Below, in pieces: positions 39,586-48,813 of a stretch of 64,000 bases of DNA (positions are counted from its first letter, which is position 1; each line of letters starts with the position of its first letter). The position numbers were made by a program, and so were the translations under genes. This stretch comes from an uncultured Armatimonadota bacterium (GTDB taxonomy: Bacteria > Armatimonadota > Fimbriimonadia > Fimbriimonadales > Fimbriimonadaceae): positions 1 through 64,000 of the forward strand of contig CAILEM010000029.1 of NCBI GenBank assembly GCA_903833215.1, written 5' to 3'. The notes below the pieces were generated by a model that worked only from the letters and a program-made list of their open reading frames with translations, did no database searches and was not told where the DNA came from.

Positions 39586-42500
39586 TTAACGAATGTCCAA
39601 CTCAGCTAGAGACGCAAAGCCACCGTTGGACCACTCACTTACGGCAACGAGCCTTAGGAATCGTGCCTTCGTAGGGTGTGCCAGCCGAATCGTTTGCACC
39701 GCATCCGAGTTGGGAAGGTCTCCTTGAGCAGCAGATTTGCCCCAAGTCATTCCGTCGTCACTTAGATAGATTTCGTAGCCACGAATGCGACCATTTGACA
39801 TGTCCTGCCTCGGTGTCAAAAGCACACTGGACACCAAGGTCGGAGAAACGAAATCGACGACTAGGGAGTGTGGAGACGGATCGACGGTGGGCGTATATCG
39901 TGTGTGCCAAAACGTGCTTGGATCGTTGTCGGTAGCGTGCGACGCGTTTCCTTCACCATTCTCAAAGCTACTAGCCGTCGTTTTCCAACGCAATTTGGCT
40001 GGCAATGGCTTGACGGCGATGATGCCCTCGAAGCTGGGTGTTCGAACGCCCATTCGAGTTGGTCGATCGACTTCGATCGGCGCGGTGTAGGTCGTCCAAA
40101 CCTTGCCGTCATTGGATATCTCAATCGGGCCATCACTCATAAGGCTCGTCTTGCCATCCCCGCTCTGGGACACAAGAATTGGCATTGCAGACCGCTTTGG
40201 AACCTGCATCGGGAGAGAGCTTGTTCCGATGTGAAGTACGTAGGAGAAACGTCTCGGCGTACAGTCGAGCCGATATTCGGGGAGCGGTCTGGGACCGCAT
40301 GATGATGAACCTACACCTAGTGTCTTGCCAGACAGGATTAACACCGTGGCATCCGACTTTGGGAGGTCAATGCGATACGCGACATCTTCCATTTGTTCAT
40401 CTCTGTAAGGAAGTGCCGAGAACTGGAGTGGTTCGTCGGCCGACATCGCGGCCAGGGTCGGAATCCCGTTTCCACTGAGGGTGAGCCACTTCAAATCTTC
40501 ATGATTGCCGCATTCCTGAGGCTTTTCATAAGGCGTCATCTGCTCCGTCACCGAACTCGTATAGAGTCCAATGTCCGAGCCTCGTTTGCGGTCGGAGTAA
40601 TTCTCCATCGGGCCGCGCGCAAAATACTTTAGCTCTTTCAAATTTGGATTCAGTAGGAGCCTTACACCTAAGCGAGCCAAGCTAATGTTCTGGCCAGACG
40701 GTGAAACGCCGTTATCTACTGCAATCGTCCCGTTGGGATAGACCGTGAATGCCGCAAAGTGATGTGCCGAAAAACCGTTGGTCCCTTGATATCGAACACT
40801 TGAGGAGACAATAACTTCCCCCGTTGCCTTCTTTTGTGTTGTGAGTCCCAAGACTTCGGGAACGAGCTTGGCGAGGCCGGCCGTTGCCCAGCCATGTGCA
40901 GCCCATCCGTCATCGTTTCGATGTTGGGCACGCCATAGGTGGAGCTTGGGACCGCCGCCCGGAAGTAATACATTTCTGCCGTCCCTAGTTAGCTCCGAGA
41001 GAGTCCCGGTTGAGTGACTGAATTCCACTGAGAAGCCTGCGCCTTTGATTTGAATATCCCCAGTCCGTGACTTGGTCACTTCAAGAGATCCGGATAGATC
41101 AGGCGTCCCAACATTTGTCGGTGTATGGATCGCGAATTGAGCGTTTGCGACCTCATACCCATGGGATGCCCATCGTTCGTCTGTCTTTAGGCAGGCAGCC
41201 AAATTGAGATAAAGAGACGAATCCGCCGAAAGTTTGAACTTGGGCAGGTTAAGGCTAAGTTCTTTCTCTGCGCCTGGCAGCAGCGATATTGATGGAATTT
41301 GGCCTGAGACAACCGTTCCAGAGTCAGACACGAGGGTCCATTTGAAATCGAATTTCGATAGATCAGTGAACGAGAATCGATTTTTTACTAGGATTCTTCC
41401 GTTGCCCAAGTCCTTGAACCCGACCCATTGGTAGGCCCGCTTCAACTCAGGGAAGTGCGGTTTAGGTGATCTGTCTGAAAAAACGACGCCTTTATGGATG
41501 AAGTACTGGTCATTTGGCACTTCACCAAAGCCGCCGCCGTAGGCCAGGATCGGGTGCTTTGGATTTCGCCGATTCCACAAGCCCTGATCCTCCCACTCCC
41601 AAATGGCACCGCCCATGAGTGCTGGATATTTATCGATGAGGTCGTTATATTCACCTACCGAACCCATGGAATTGTTCATGGCATGGGCGTACTCACAGAG
41701 ATACATCGGCAGCGTACGTCGAGGGTCATTGGCAATCGACTCCAAGCTCGCGGGGTCGGTGTACATGTGGCTTTCGATCGATGCTGGATTACCTTGGAAT
41801 TCATCACCAAACGGTTCGTAGTGGGTTGGGCGTGAAGGGTCCAACGCCTTGACGACACGCTGGGCTGAGTGGAAATTGGTGCCTCCGCCGCACTCATTTC
41901 CCATCGACCAAATCACAACCGAGGCGTGATTCTTGAAGTTCTCGACGTTGGCGACATTTCGATCGACCACCATTTTCTCAAACCGGGGCTCATTGTCGAG
42001 AACACCCATGTAGCCGTGACTCTCTGCATTTGCCTCGGCCACGAGGTAGATCCCCCACTCGTCACAAAGCTCGTACCACCGTGGATCGTCCGAGTAGTGG
42101 CAGGTGCGGACGTGATTGCAGTTCGCACGTTTCAGCATGGTGAGGTCACGAATCATATCGGCCTCGGTGACGTAGTGGCCCGTCTCCGGACTCATTTCGT
42201 GTCGGTTCGCGCCCTTCAACTTGACCGGTTTGCCGTTGATCATGAAGACTCGGTTAACGATTTCAATCTTCCTGAATCCAATCTTGTGAGCAATGATTTC
42301 TGTTTCATCGTCAAGGGTCAATACCACCGTATATAGATTCGGATCTTCTGCTGACCACTTCTTGGGATGGGTGACTTGTCCCTCAAGCGTCACGCTCGCC
42401 TCGTCGCCTGGCTTCAATACGGGAGTTTGACCCTTGAGGGTAACTCCGGGAACGGGCTTGCCGTCAGGGCCATAAAGAACGGCAGCTATTGGCTTCGAAG

Positions 42501-43314
42501 GGGATGACTCGCGGCCATAGTTGTGGATTTTGTTGACAATCTTGAGACTCGCATCGTGGTACTTGGAGTCGAACTCGGTCGTGATAAAAGTGTCCTGAAT
42601 GTGGAGCTTTGGCGCTGACCATAGGGTGACGTTGCGGAAAATTCCTGAAAGCCGCCACATATCCTGATCTTCAAAGTACGACCCGGATGTGTAACGGTAG
42701 ACCTCAACGGCGACGTCGTTCTTTCCCTTTCGAAGGAAGGGCGTGATGTCAAATTCGGCCGCATTTCGAGAGTTTTGCGAGTAGCCGACCTTTTCGCCGT
42801 TGATCCACAGGAAGAATCCAGCGTCCACGCCATCAAACTTTAGAAACACCTCTCGTCCTTCCCAACCAGCGGGAACGCTGAAGGATCTGCGATAGGAACC
42901 CACTGGGTTCCGTTCCTCATAGGCCGTCCAATCCTTGGGCGGCTCGCTCATCACCTTTGGCCAGTTCTTCTGGAATGTATAAGTGGAGTTGCTGTAATAG
43001 GGTGTTCCGTAGCCTAAGACTTGCCAATTTGACGGCACTGGGATCGTTTTCCAACCGGAGACATCAAACGACTGTTTGTAGAAGTCGACCGGACGCTCCT
43101 CGGGGCGCTTCACCCAGTGAAACTTCCAGGCGCCATTGAGCGAGTGGGAATATGTTGACGCGGCCCTATCTGTTCGAAGCGCTTGCTTTAAGTCGCCGTA
43201 CGGAACCAGTGTGCTGTGATAAGGCAGCTTGTTGACACCCTGCGTCTGCTCGTTTTCAATTTCGGGCGGGATAGAGGCAGTTGCGAGTTGATGAAGTGCG
43301 AAAAAGAGAATCAT
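39586..43314 (-). CDS. GH2 beta-galactosidase with C-terminal discoidin-like (F5/8 type C) domain
   Basis: NGEKVGYSQNSRNAAEFDI, GANRHEMSPETG, WSMGNECGGG, CEYAHAMNNS, GGAIWEWEDQG; C-terminal ATDNDPSTFWHTRY. Confidence 0.94.
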   Translation of the reverse strand: MILFFALHQLATASIPPEIENEQTQGVNKLPYHSTLVPYGDLKQALRTDRAASTYSHSLNGAWKFHWVKRPEERPVDFYKQSFDVSGWKTIPVPSNWQVLGYGTPYYSNSTYTFQKNWPKVMSEPPKDWTAYEERNPVGSYRRSFSVPAGWEGREVFLKFDGVDAGFFLWINGEKVGYSQNSRNAAEFDITPFLRKGKNDVAVEVYRYTSGSYFEDQDMWRLSGIFRNVTLWSAPKLHIQDTFITTEFDSKYHDASLKIVNKIHNYGRESSPSKPIAAVLYGPDGKPVPGVTLKGQTPVLKPGDEASVTLEGQVTHPKKWSAEDPNLYTVVLTLDDETEIIAHKIGFRKIEIVNRVFMINGKPVKLKGANRHEMSPETGHYVTEADMIRDLTMLKRANCNHVRTCHYSDDPRWYELCDEWGIYLVAEANAESHGYMGVLDNEPRFEKMVVDRNVANVENFKNHASVVIWSMGNECGGGTNFHSAQRVVKALDPSRPTHYEPFGDEFQGNPASIESHMYTDPASLESIANDPRRTLPMYLCEYAHAMNNSMGSVGEYNDLIDKYPALMGGAIWEWEDQGLWNRRNPKHPILAYGGGFGEVPNDQYFIHKGVVFSDRSPKPHFPELKRAYQWVGFKDLGNGRILVKNRFSFTDLSKFDFKWTLVSDSGTVVSGQIPSISLLPGAEKELSLNLPKFKLSADSSLYLNLAACLKTDERWASHGYEVANAQFAIHTPTNVGTPDLSGSLEVTKSRTGDIQIKGAGFSVEFSHSTGTLSELTRDGRNVLLPGGGPKLHLWRAQHRNDDGWAAHGWATAGLAKLVPEVLGLTTQKKATGEVIVSSSVRYQGTNGFSAHHFAAFTVYPNGTIAVDNGVSPSGQNISLARLGVRLLLNPNLKELKYFARGPMENYSDRKRGSDIGLYTSSVTEQMTPYEKPQECGNHEDLKWLTLSGNGIPTLAAMSADEPLQFSALPYRDEQMEDVAYRIDLPKSDATVLILSGKTLGVGSSSCGPRPLPEYRLDCTPRRFSYVLHIGTSSLPMQVPKRSAMPILVSQSGDGKTSLMSDGPIEISNDGKVWTTYTAPIEVDRPTRMGVRTPSFEGIIAVKPLPAKLRWKTTASSFENGEGNASHATDNDPSTFWHTRYTPTVDPSPHSLVVDFVSPTLVSSVLLTPRQDMSNGRIRGYEIYLSDDGMTWGKSAAQGDLPNSDAVQTIRLAHPTKARFLRLVAVSEWSNGGFASLAELDIR

Positions 43315-43644
43315 GTCGTGCCGTGCTGAATGAGTTGGTGAGTAAACACCCTAGGAGGTGCCGCGCAAGCGGATCGCTGATGTCTTGAGTGAGTGCAAAA
43401 GACAAATGGGGGATCCATTGTCGGTCTGCGTTCTCTCGTTGTTAAGGAATAGGCGGATGTGCCGGGTGCCAGAACCTCAGGAGTAGCGGAGCCCAGAGTT
43501 AGGTCCGCCATTTCGGCGCTGTGTGCCACCGTCCGTTTCATTAGGCTCTTTCTGTCTGAAGCCATTCTGCCATTCGGTTACTCAAACTTACCCCAGCTAT
43601 GAAGGCAACTTTCTCTAAACGAAGAGGCATCGAGTCGGGATTTA

Positions 43645-44400
43645 TCAGGAAGCTTCGGTGGAACCCGAACGATCATCTTGCGGCTCGCTTTCGGGCACTT
43701 TGACGCGGGTCGCATCAGCAGGTGGATCTATCAGCCCGTAGCAGGCGAACTTAGCACCTGATCGAACTGCCCATGCTGAATCGCCATAGGACCAGTGCCA
43801 GAACTCGTCCCGGCAATTGGACAGTCCCGTCGAGTGCATGACGTAGCATAGAAGTCGGCGATTCTCTGCAGACTTGGCGCTCAATCCCGCCACCGCAGTT
43901 GGTGCTCCTTTCCAGCCCTCAACTGGGGACCGCATGTCGAGATGCTCTCCCGTGTCACGACGAACGATTCCAACATCGACGGCAGCACCGGTGCAGTGCC
44001 CGGGAGGTGCTTTTGCGTCGGGTGGAGCGAAGAAGCGGTTGGTCATTCGTCGCAAGACAGACTCCGTCCATTCTGGGTGCTCCTCCTTGGCTTTATTGTA
44101 GTTACTCCAATACATTTCAGCTTGCTGCTCAAGGGTCCGAAGCGCAGTGAAGATTCTTAGCTCAAGTTCGCCTGGCAAATTGTCGGTTGCCGTCTTCAGC
44201 GCGATTGCCACACTTTCGCGAACGTACGGCAGGCAGTAGTCGTTGAACGACAACTCGGGATTCGTCTCCCTTAGATCGACAAGTCGCTCCCCGTTATCTC
44301 GAATTGGGATTCGGTTCGCGAGTCGAAACGGTTCTGGAACTGACGGAACGTCTGATATTTGGAACCTGGCGAATTCGATTTTAGGCTGCGCGATGATCAT
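43645..44400 (-). CDS. M15D-type D-Ala-D-Ala dipeptidase (VanX-like)
   Basis: GHCTGAAVDVG and DEFWHWSYGD zinc/catalytic motifs, ALRTLEQQAEMY. Confidence 0.83.
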   Translation of the reverse strand: MIIAQPKIEFARFQISDVPSVPEPFRLANRIPIRDNGERLVDLRETNPELSFNDYCLPYVRESVAIALKTATDNLPGELELRIFTALRTLEQQAEMYWSNYNKAKEEHPEWTESVLRRMTNRFFAPPDAKAPPGHCTGAAVDVGIVRRDTGEHLDMRSPVEGWKGAPTAVAGLSAKSAENRRLLCYVMHSTGLSNCRDEFWHWSYGDSAWAVRSGAKFACYGLIDPPADATRVKVPESEPQDDRSGSTEAS

Positions 44401-44462
44401 TCTTGGCCACTGTTATATTAGCTGTGCCTTGTTTCGTTTGACCATTGTTTCGATTGCTTGTC

Positions 44463-45173
44463 TTAACCACCAAAAAGTCGACTAAGGAACCCTTTCTTCT
44501 TTTCACGCGGGATATAGGCGAAGATTCGCTGCTCGGTATGGCGTTCCAACTCTGTCCTGCGCTCGATATTGTCGTCGTTGATAATCGTTCGTGAACCTGG
44601 CTTTCGCAGGTCGACGAAGACGTACTGCGGACCGAGCTGGTTCGCGAAGGTGCTTAACTCGGCATCACCGCTCAAAGCCAAATCATACGGAAGCGGCTCA
44701 GCATCCGGTACCGCCCTTAATCTCGCACTCCCAAATTCAGATTCAGGATCCAGCGTGAGTTTGAGCGCTCCGTCGAAAAAGGAAGAAATGTCTTGGTAAA
44801 CGTAATCAAGAAACGCGGGGTCGTGGCAGGCAAAGAATATCTGCGAGGTCTCTTCTTGCTCGGAAAGTACGTCCACGTACCAGTAATTCCCGAACCCGTC
44901 GTGAGCGAATCCAAATCCTCGGTTTAGGCTCGCAACCGCCCCATACTCATAGGTGTCGGCTGTGAAATCAACATCGATCAGCAAACCCTCGATTCCGGAG
45001 CAGATTTTGATGGTCTCTCGCAGGTCCACCGGTAGCTTCGCACCGAGTTTTGCTTCGATGGATTGAATGGAAGCCTCGTCCACGCCGGGCAGAAACTTCA
45101 ACTTAATCTTGCCTCCATCATCATCCCGCCAGTTGCTGCTTGAAGCTTTGTCTTTGAATTCAGTGATGGTCAT
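44463..45173 (-). CDS. SMI1/KNR4 (SUKH)-like protein
   Basis: VDEASIQSIEAKLGAKLPVDLRETIKICSGIEG...FAHDGFGNYWYVDV. Confidence 0.8.
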   Translation of the reverse strand: MTITEFKDKASSSNWRDDDGGKIKLKFLPGVDEASIQSIEAKLGAKLPVDLRETIKICSGIEGLLIDVDFTADTYEYGAVASLNRGFGFAHDGFGNYWYVDVLSEQEETSQIFFACHDPAFLDYVYQDISSFFDGALKLTLDPESEFGSARLRAVPDAEPLPYDLALSGDAELSTFANQLGPQYVFVDLRKPGSRTIINDDNIERRTELERHTEQRIFAYIPREKKKGFLSRLFGG

Positions 45174-45207
45174 GGTAGTTGTTCCTGCTGCAGGATGTTA
45201 TTGAAAC

Positions 45208-46905
45208 TTACCGAATGGGATCCTTCGCGGATCGCTGTGGCGTGACAACAGCATCCTTGACAATCACCACCTTGATCCCCTCCGGGAGAAAGATCCCTTC
45301 TCTCCGAACTCCGGCCTGTACACGTGGTACCAGGCGGTCACGTGCTTCTTTCACTCTCTTCGCATTGTAAGTGAAATACTCCGCTGTGAGGTACGGGCTG
45401 CCAGGCAGGAGTTCCATGGATACGAAGTTGCAGCGACCCATCTCAAGGTGGTCGAAGTAAAGCCTTGACCCAGGGTGGGCCATTTCAAACCGCCAACGGA
45501 TGTACTCTGGACTCCACTGGTTGATCATCCCCGTGAATGTTGTCGGGACCTTGGGGTCGATGTCAGCAAGAACCATGTCCACTGCTTTGTACAGTGCACG
45601 ATAGGGCCACGGGAAGGAACTCCAGGCAGGTCGATTGCGTGTCACGAGGCGAGGGACACCGTCGGCGTACAGGAGGGCACTGGGCAGGAACATCAAAACG
45701 CCGAGAGCGGCGGCAACTCGCCGCCATCCAGTCGAAGTTAACCGGTCGTAGCCCTGTGCTAACGTGAACGCTGCGACGAGGAACAGCATCGGAACCACGG
45801 TTGCGATGTATCGATCTGCCTTGAGCGGATGCTTCGCCATTGCGCCAAAGCCGATTGCAAAAAAGATTAGAAGGAAGCGTACATTCGGCTCCTTGATCCA
45901 CTTCAGCGCACCCAACCCGGAGAGGATGACAACGATGCCGAGCAGAATCGAACTGCTGTACTCCGTAAAGAACACACGAGGATAGTAGAGAAGTGATTCG
46001 GCGAGGGAAAGTCCGCTACTGGCATTCGTGGCGAAGGCAACGAACCCATTCCATTTGCCCTCCATCGTAAACCACAGGTAACCCAGCGCCACCACCGGAA
46101 CCCACAACCATAGGTTCTCGCGCCTCCATGGTTGCCACTGACGAATTGTCAGTTGGCAGACACCAACCGCGGCAATTGCGAACAATCCGTAGTTGTACTT
46201 GGTGAAAAAAGTGAGGGCCAAGGCAAGGCCAGTGGCGAGGGCGGTCATTTCCGTACCCCGTCTCAGGTGCCAGAGATAGGCCCAGATCGCAAGGAGGGTC
46301 GTAAGGGTTCCAGGCACTTCAAGCATGTTTGTTCCCGCGTACTCCATGAGCAACGGAGACCCCAAGAACAAAAGCGAAGCGATCAGCCCAACGATATGTC
46401 CTTGCTTTTCGTCCAAAAGGCACCCGATTTTGAAGAGCAGGGCCGCTGAAGCTACAAATCCAACAGCGGTGCAGGCAAGGGCAACCGTTTGGGAGCTTCC
46501 AAAAATGGCGAACATGCTGCCCATGGCGAAAGAGCTTACGGGTGGATAGAGCAGATCTCCGGTTGCGACGGCTGTCCAGGCTGCGCCAAGGTTCAGGTGG
46601 CGAAGCCCCTCGGAGACCCCAAAGGCTTTGTATATGAACACAGACTCGTCCCACATAAGCGGTCCGCGTTGCATCGAGACGAAGACGAATATGGTCGTCG
46701 TGGCGGCAACGGACAGCGCCATGCAGGCCGCGAAGGTTCTTCGAATGAGAAAGGCGTTGGGGTTCTCAGGTTCGAGAGCGAGCGGTTCTTGTGGTTGCCA
46801 GCGCTTTCGAAACCAAAACGCAATTACGAGCAGGAGCATCGCTGGACCGTATAGCCGCATCGAAGCGCCAATAAGTAGGATCCGCCAAAGTGCGTCGTCG
46901 CTCAA
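45208..46905 (-). CDS. Glycosyltransferase family 39-like membrane protein
   Basis: Multiple TM segments, RGPLMWDESVFIYKAFG, HPLKADRYIATVVPMLFLVAAF. Confidence 0.82.
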   Translation of the reverse strand: MSDDALWRILLIGASMRLYGPAMLLLVIAFWFRKRWQPQEPLALEPENPNAFLIRRTFAACMALSVAATTTIFVFVSMQRGPLMWDESVFIYKAFGVSEGLRHLNLGAAWTAVATGDLLYPPVSSFAMGSMFAIFGSSQTVALACTAVGFVASAALLFKIGCLLDEKQGHIVGLIASLLFLGSPLLMEYAGTNMLEVPGTLTTLLAIWAYLWHLRRGTEMTALATGLALALTFFTKYNYGLFAIAAVGVCQLTIRQWQPWRRENLWLWVPVVALGYLWFTMEGKWNGFVAFATNASSGLSLAESLLYYPRVFFTEYSSSILLGIVVILSGLGALKWIKEPNVRFLLIFFAIGFGAMAKHPLKADRYIATVVPMLFLVAAFTLAQGYDRLTSTGWRRVAAALGVLMFLPSALLYADGVPRLVTRNRPAWSSFPWPYRALYKAVDMVLADIDPKVPTTFTGMINQWSPEYIRWRFEMAHPGSRLYFDHLEMGRCNFVSMELLPGSPYLTAEYFTYNAKRVKEARDRLVPRVQAGVRREGIFLPEGIKVVIVKDAVVTPQRSAKDPIR

Positions 46906-47017
46906 GATTGCTTCACATTATGCCTTGGCATAAAGACGTGCATTCGAATGGCAGTTGATCAAGCCCAAAAGGGAACTTGTGTGCCTGGCGACTAGCCATT
47001 AAGGCGAGAAACCAAAA

Positions 47018-47665
47018 ATGAAAAGAAACGCAGCATTGAGCCTCATCGCGTTGCCCGTCCTTGCGGCGAGCTACGCAACCCTACATCCAGGAGTCTCGAT
47101 TGCAAAGACCCCTCTCGCAGAGATACTGGCACCGACTCCATTCAAACAAAACGGCACCTACACAGTCGATCCAGCCCATACCTTTGTCGGATTCGATATT
47201 GGTCACCTTGGACTTTCCCGGGTTCAGGGCCGATTCGACAAACTCGTTGGAACTCTCCAAATCGATGGGAAAGACCTCTCCAAGTCCAGCGTCCAACTCA
47301 CGATGCAAACTGAGTCAGTGGACACCAACGTTGCACCAAGGGACATGGACCTTCGATCCTCCAACTTCTTTGATGTCGCCAAATACCCAGAGATGACGTT
47401 TCGGAGCACACGAATTCGCAGCTACGGCCGTGGGTACCTCGCGGAAGGAGATCTCAGTTTGAAAGGCGTAACCAAGCCCGTTACGATTTCTTTCAAGCAA
47501 TATGGCCCTATCAGGGATCCGTGGGGAGGCACTCGCATTGGAATTCTTGCCGAGCCTCTAACCATTCATCGTTCAGCCTATGGGATGGCATTTGACGCAG
47601 ACACCGTGTCCGACGACGTCATTGTGCACATCTCACTGGAAGCCACGTTGAACAAGGGCAAATGA
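47018..47665 (+). CDS. YceI-family exported protein
   Basis: GTYTVDPAHTFVGFDIGHLGLSRVQGRFDKLVGTL, NFFDVAKYPEMTFRSTRI, GDLSLKGVTKPVT. Confidence 0.92.
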   Translation: MKRNAALSLIALPVLAASYATLHPGVSIAKTPLAEILAPTPFKQNGTYTVDPAHTFVGFDIGHLGLSRVQGRFDKLVGTLQIDGKDLSKSSVQLTMQTESVDTNVAPRDMDLRSSNFFDVAKYPEMTFRSTRIRSYGRGYLAEGDLSLKGVTKPVTISFKQYGPIRDPWGGTRIGILAEPLTIHRSAYGMAFDADTVSDDVIVHISLEATLNKGK

Positions 47666-47689
47666 TATCCGTGCAGTAGCTTGTCTGGA

Positions 47690-47712
47690 GGAGCCCTGAA
47701 AAGAGGGGCTCC
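47690..47712. terminator. Hairpin between convergent yceI-like and csrA genes
   Basis: GGAGCCC / GGGCTCC 7-bp stem. Confidence 0.5.
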
Positions 47713-47715
47713 ATC

Positions 47716-47925
47716 TCAAGACGAGTCTGCCAATGGTGACTCCAGATTTTCGCCTTCCGGCTCCGCAGGTGTCAGCGCGACATAAACTTCCTTCCGGTGG
47801 ATAGCTACCCCGTCGGAAACCTTCACACCTAATCGGACCCTCTTGCCATGCACGGCCACAATAAGAACCGTGATGTCATCACCTATCACCACAGATTCGT
47901 CTACCTTCCTAGTGATGACATGCAT
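47716..47925 (-). CDS. csrA: Carbon storage regulator CsrA
   Basis: MHVITRKVDESVVIGDDITVLIVAVHGKRVRLGVKVSDGVAIHRKEVYVAL. Confidence 0.92.
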   Translation of the reverse strand: MHVITRKVDESVVIGDDITVLIVAVHGKRVRLGVKVSDGVAIHRKEVYVALTPAEPEGENLESPLADSS

Positions 47926-48073
47926 GATGGTAATCCATCACCTATTCTACGGCAATTTCCCTGCGTCGTATCATATCTCGACCAGACCCATCGTCAGTTG
48001 AAGGACCTCATTAACCCTCGCCATTCCTAGCGGGGCATCCGATTGTGGATGTGGGTGTCGACGGTCCAGGAAC

Positions 48074-48418
48074 ATGGAGTGCCACCGAAGTGCGCGTCTA
48101 CTCGTGGCGGCAGCCGTGGAAAGAGGTCGCCGTGGCAGCCCGGAGCGATCTCCCAAGATTCGGGTTAACCGAAAAGCGCGGGCCGCTAAAGTGGGGGCCG
48201 GGGCGAATTGGGTTAAGGGGCCGATGTATGGAAATGGTTTGGAAGGATTCCGGGCAGATCTCATGCTGGAAATCATCCCAGGCCGAACTCGTGAACTCCG
48301 TATGTATGGAGCAAAGAACGATGTCTACGCGGAGTGGGTGACTGTCAGCGTAATGAACGTCATCGACGAAAGTTGGGTCAATATCCTGCGTTACACTTTC
48401 ATTTCGTTGCGTGATTAG
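48074..48418 (+). CDS. Hypothetical protein or remnant
   Basis: Open frame whose C-terminal part (GFRADLMLEIIPGRTRELRMYGAKNDVYAEWVTVSVMN) looks coding; weak. Confidence 0.25.
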   Translation: MECHRSARLLVAAAVERGRRGSPERSPKIRVNRKARAAKVGAGANWVKGPMYGNGLEGFRADLMLEIIPGRTRELRMYGAKNDVYAEWVTVSVMNVIDESWVNILRYTFISLRD

Positions 48419-48537
48419 CCACGTACGGTATTGCGGATCGGAGCCATTCGTTCGCAGCTACCCTGACTACTCAATCCCAAGGTGTTGTTCGACATTAAGA
48501 CATTTACGAGGCTTCGATCAGCCAACGGGGAGGGCAG

Positions 48538-48771
48538 TTAGTCTCCCCTGGTCAATGCCATTATCTCGTCGGTCGTCACGTTCACATCTCCTTTCCCCTT
48601 GAGGTGGGCAACAAGACGTTCTCCCCGAGACGAATCTGAGGGCGGACTGGACTTGAAGATTGTGACCGCACTTCCCTCGAACCTGAAGTCAACTTCAGTC
48701 CTCGGCAGAAAACCAGCCAGTTGCCGAATGCTCGCTGGAATGGTCACTTGGCCTTTGGATGTAATTCGCAT
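48538..48771 (-). CDS. AbrB/SpoVT-type swapped-hairpin protein (orphan antitoxin-like)
   Basis: MRITSKGQVTIPASIRQLAGFLPRTEVDFRFEG. Confidence 0.85.
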   Translation of the reverse strand: MRITSKGQVTIPASIRQLAGFLPRTEVDFRFEGSAVTIFKSSPPSDSSRGERLVAHLKGKGDVNVTTDEIMALTRGD

Positions 48772-48813
48772 TTCCTATTCCTACCCGAGATGCGAGAAAT
48801 GCTTACCATCAAT

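Noticed and set aside
43311-43565. 84-aa minus-strand ORF upstream of the beta-galactosidase
   Set aside because: No recognisable domain and atypical composition; probably the upstream non-coding region
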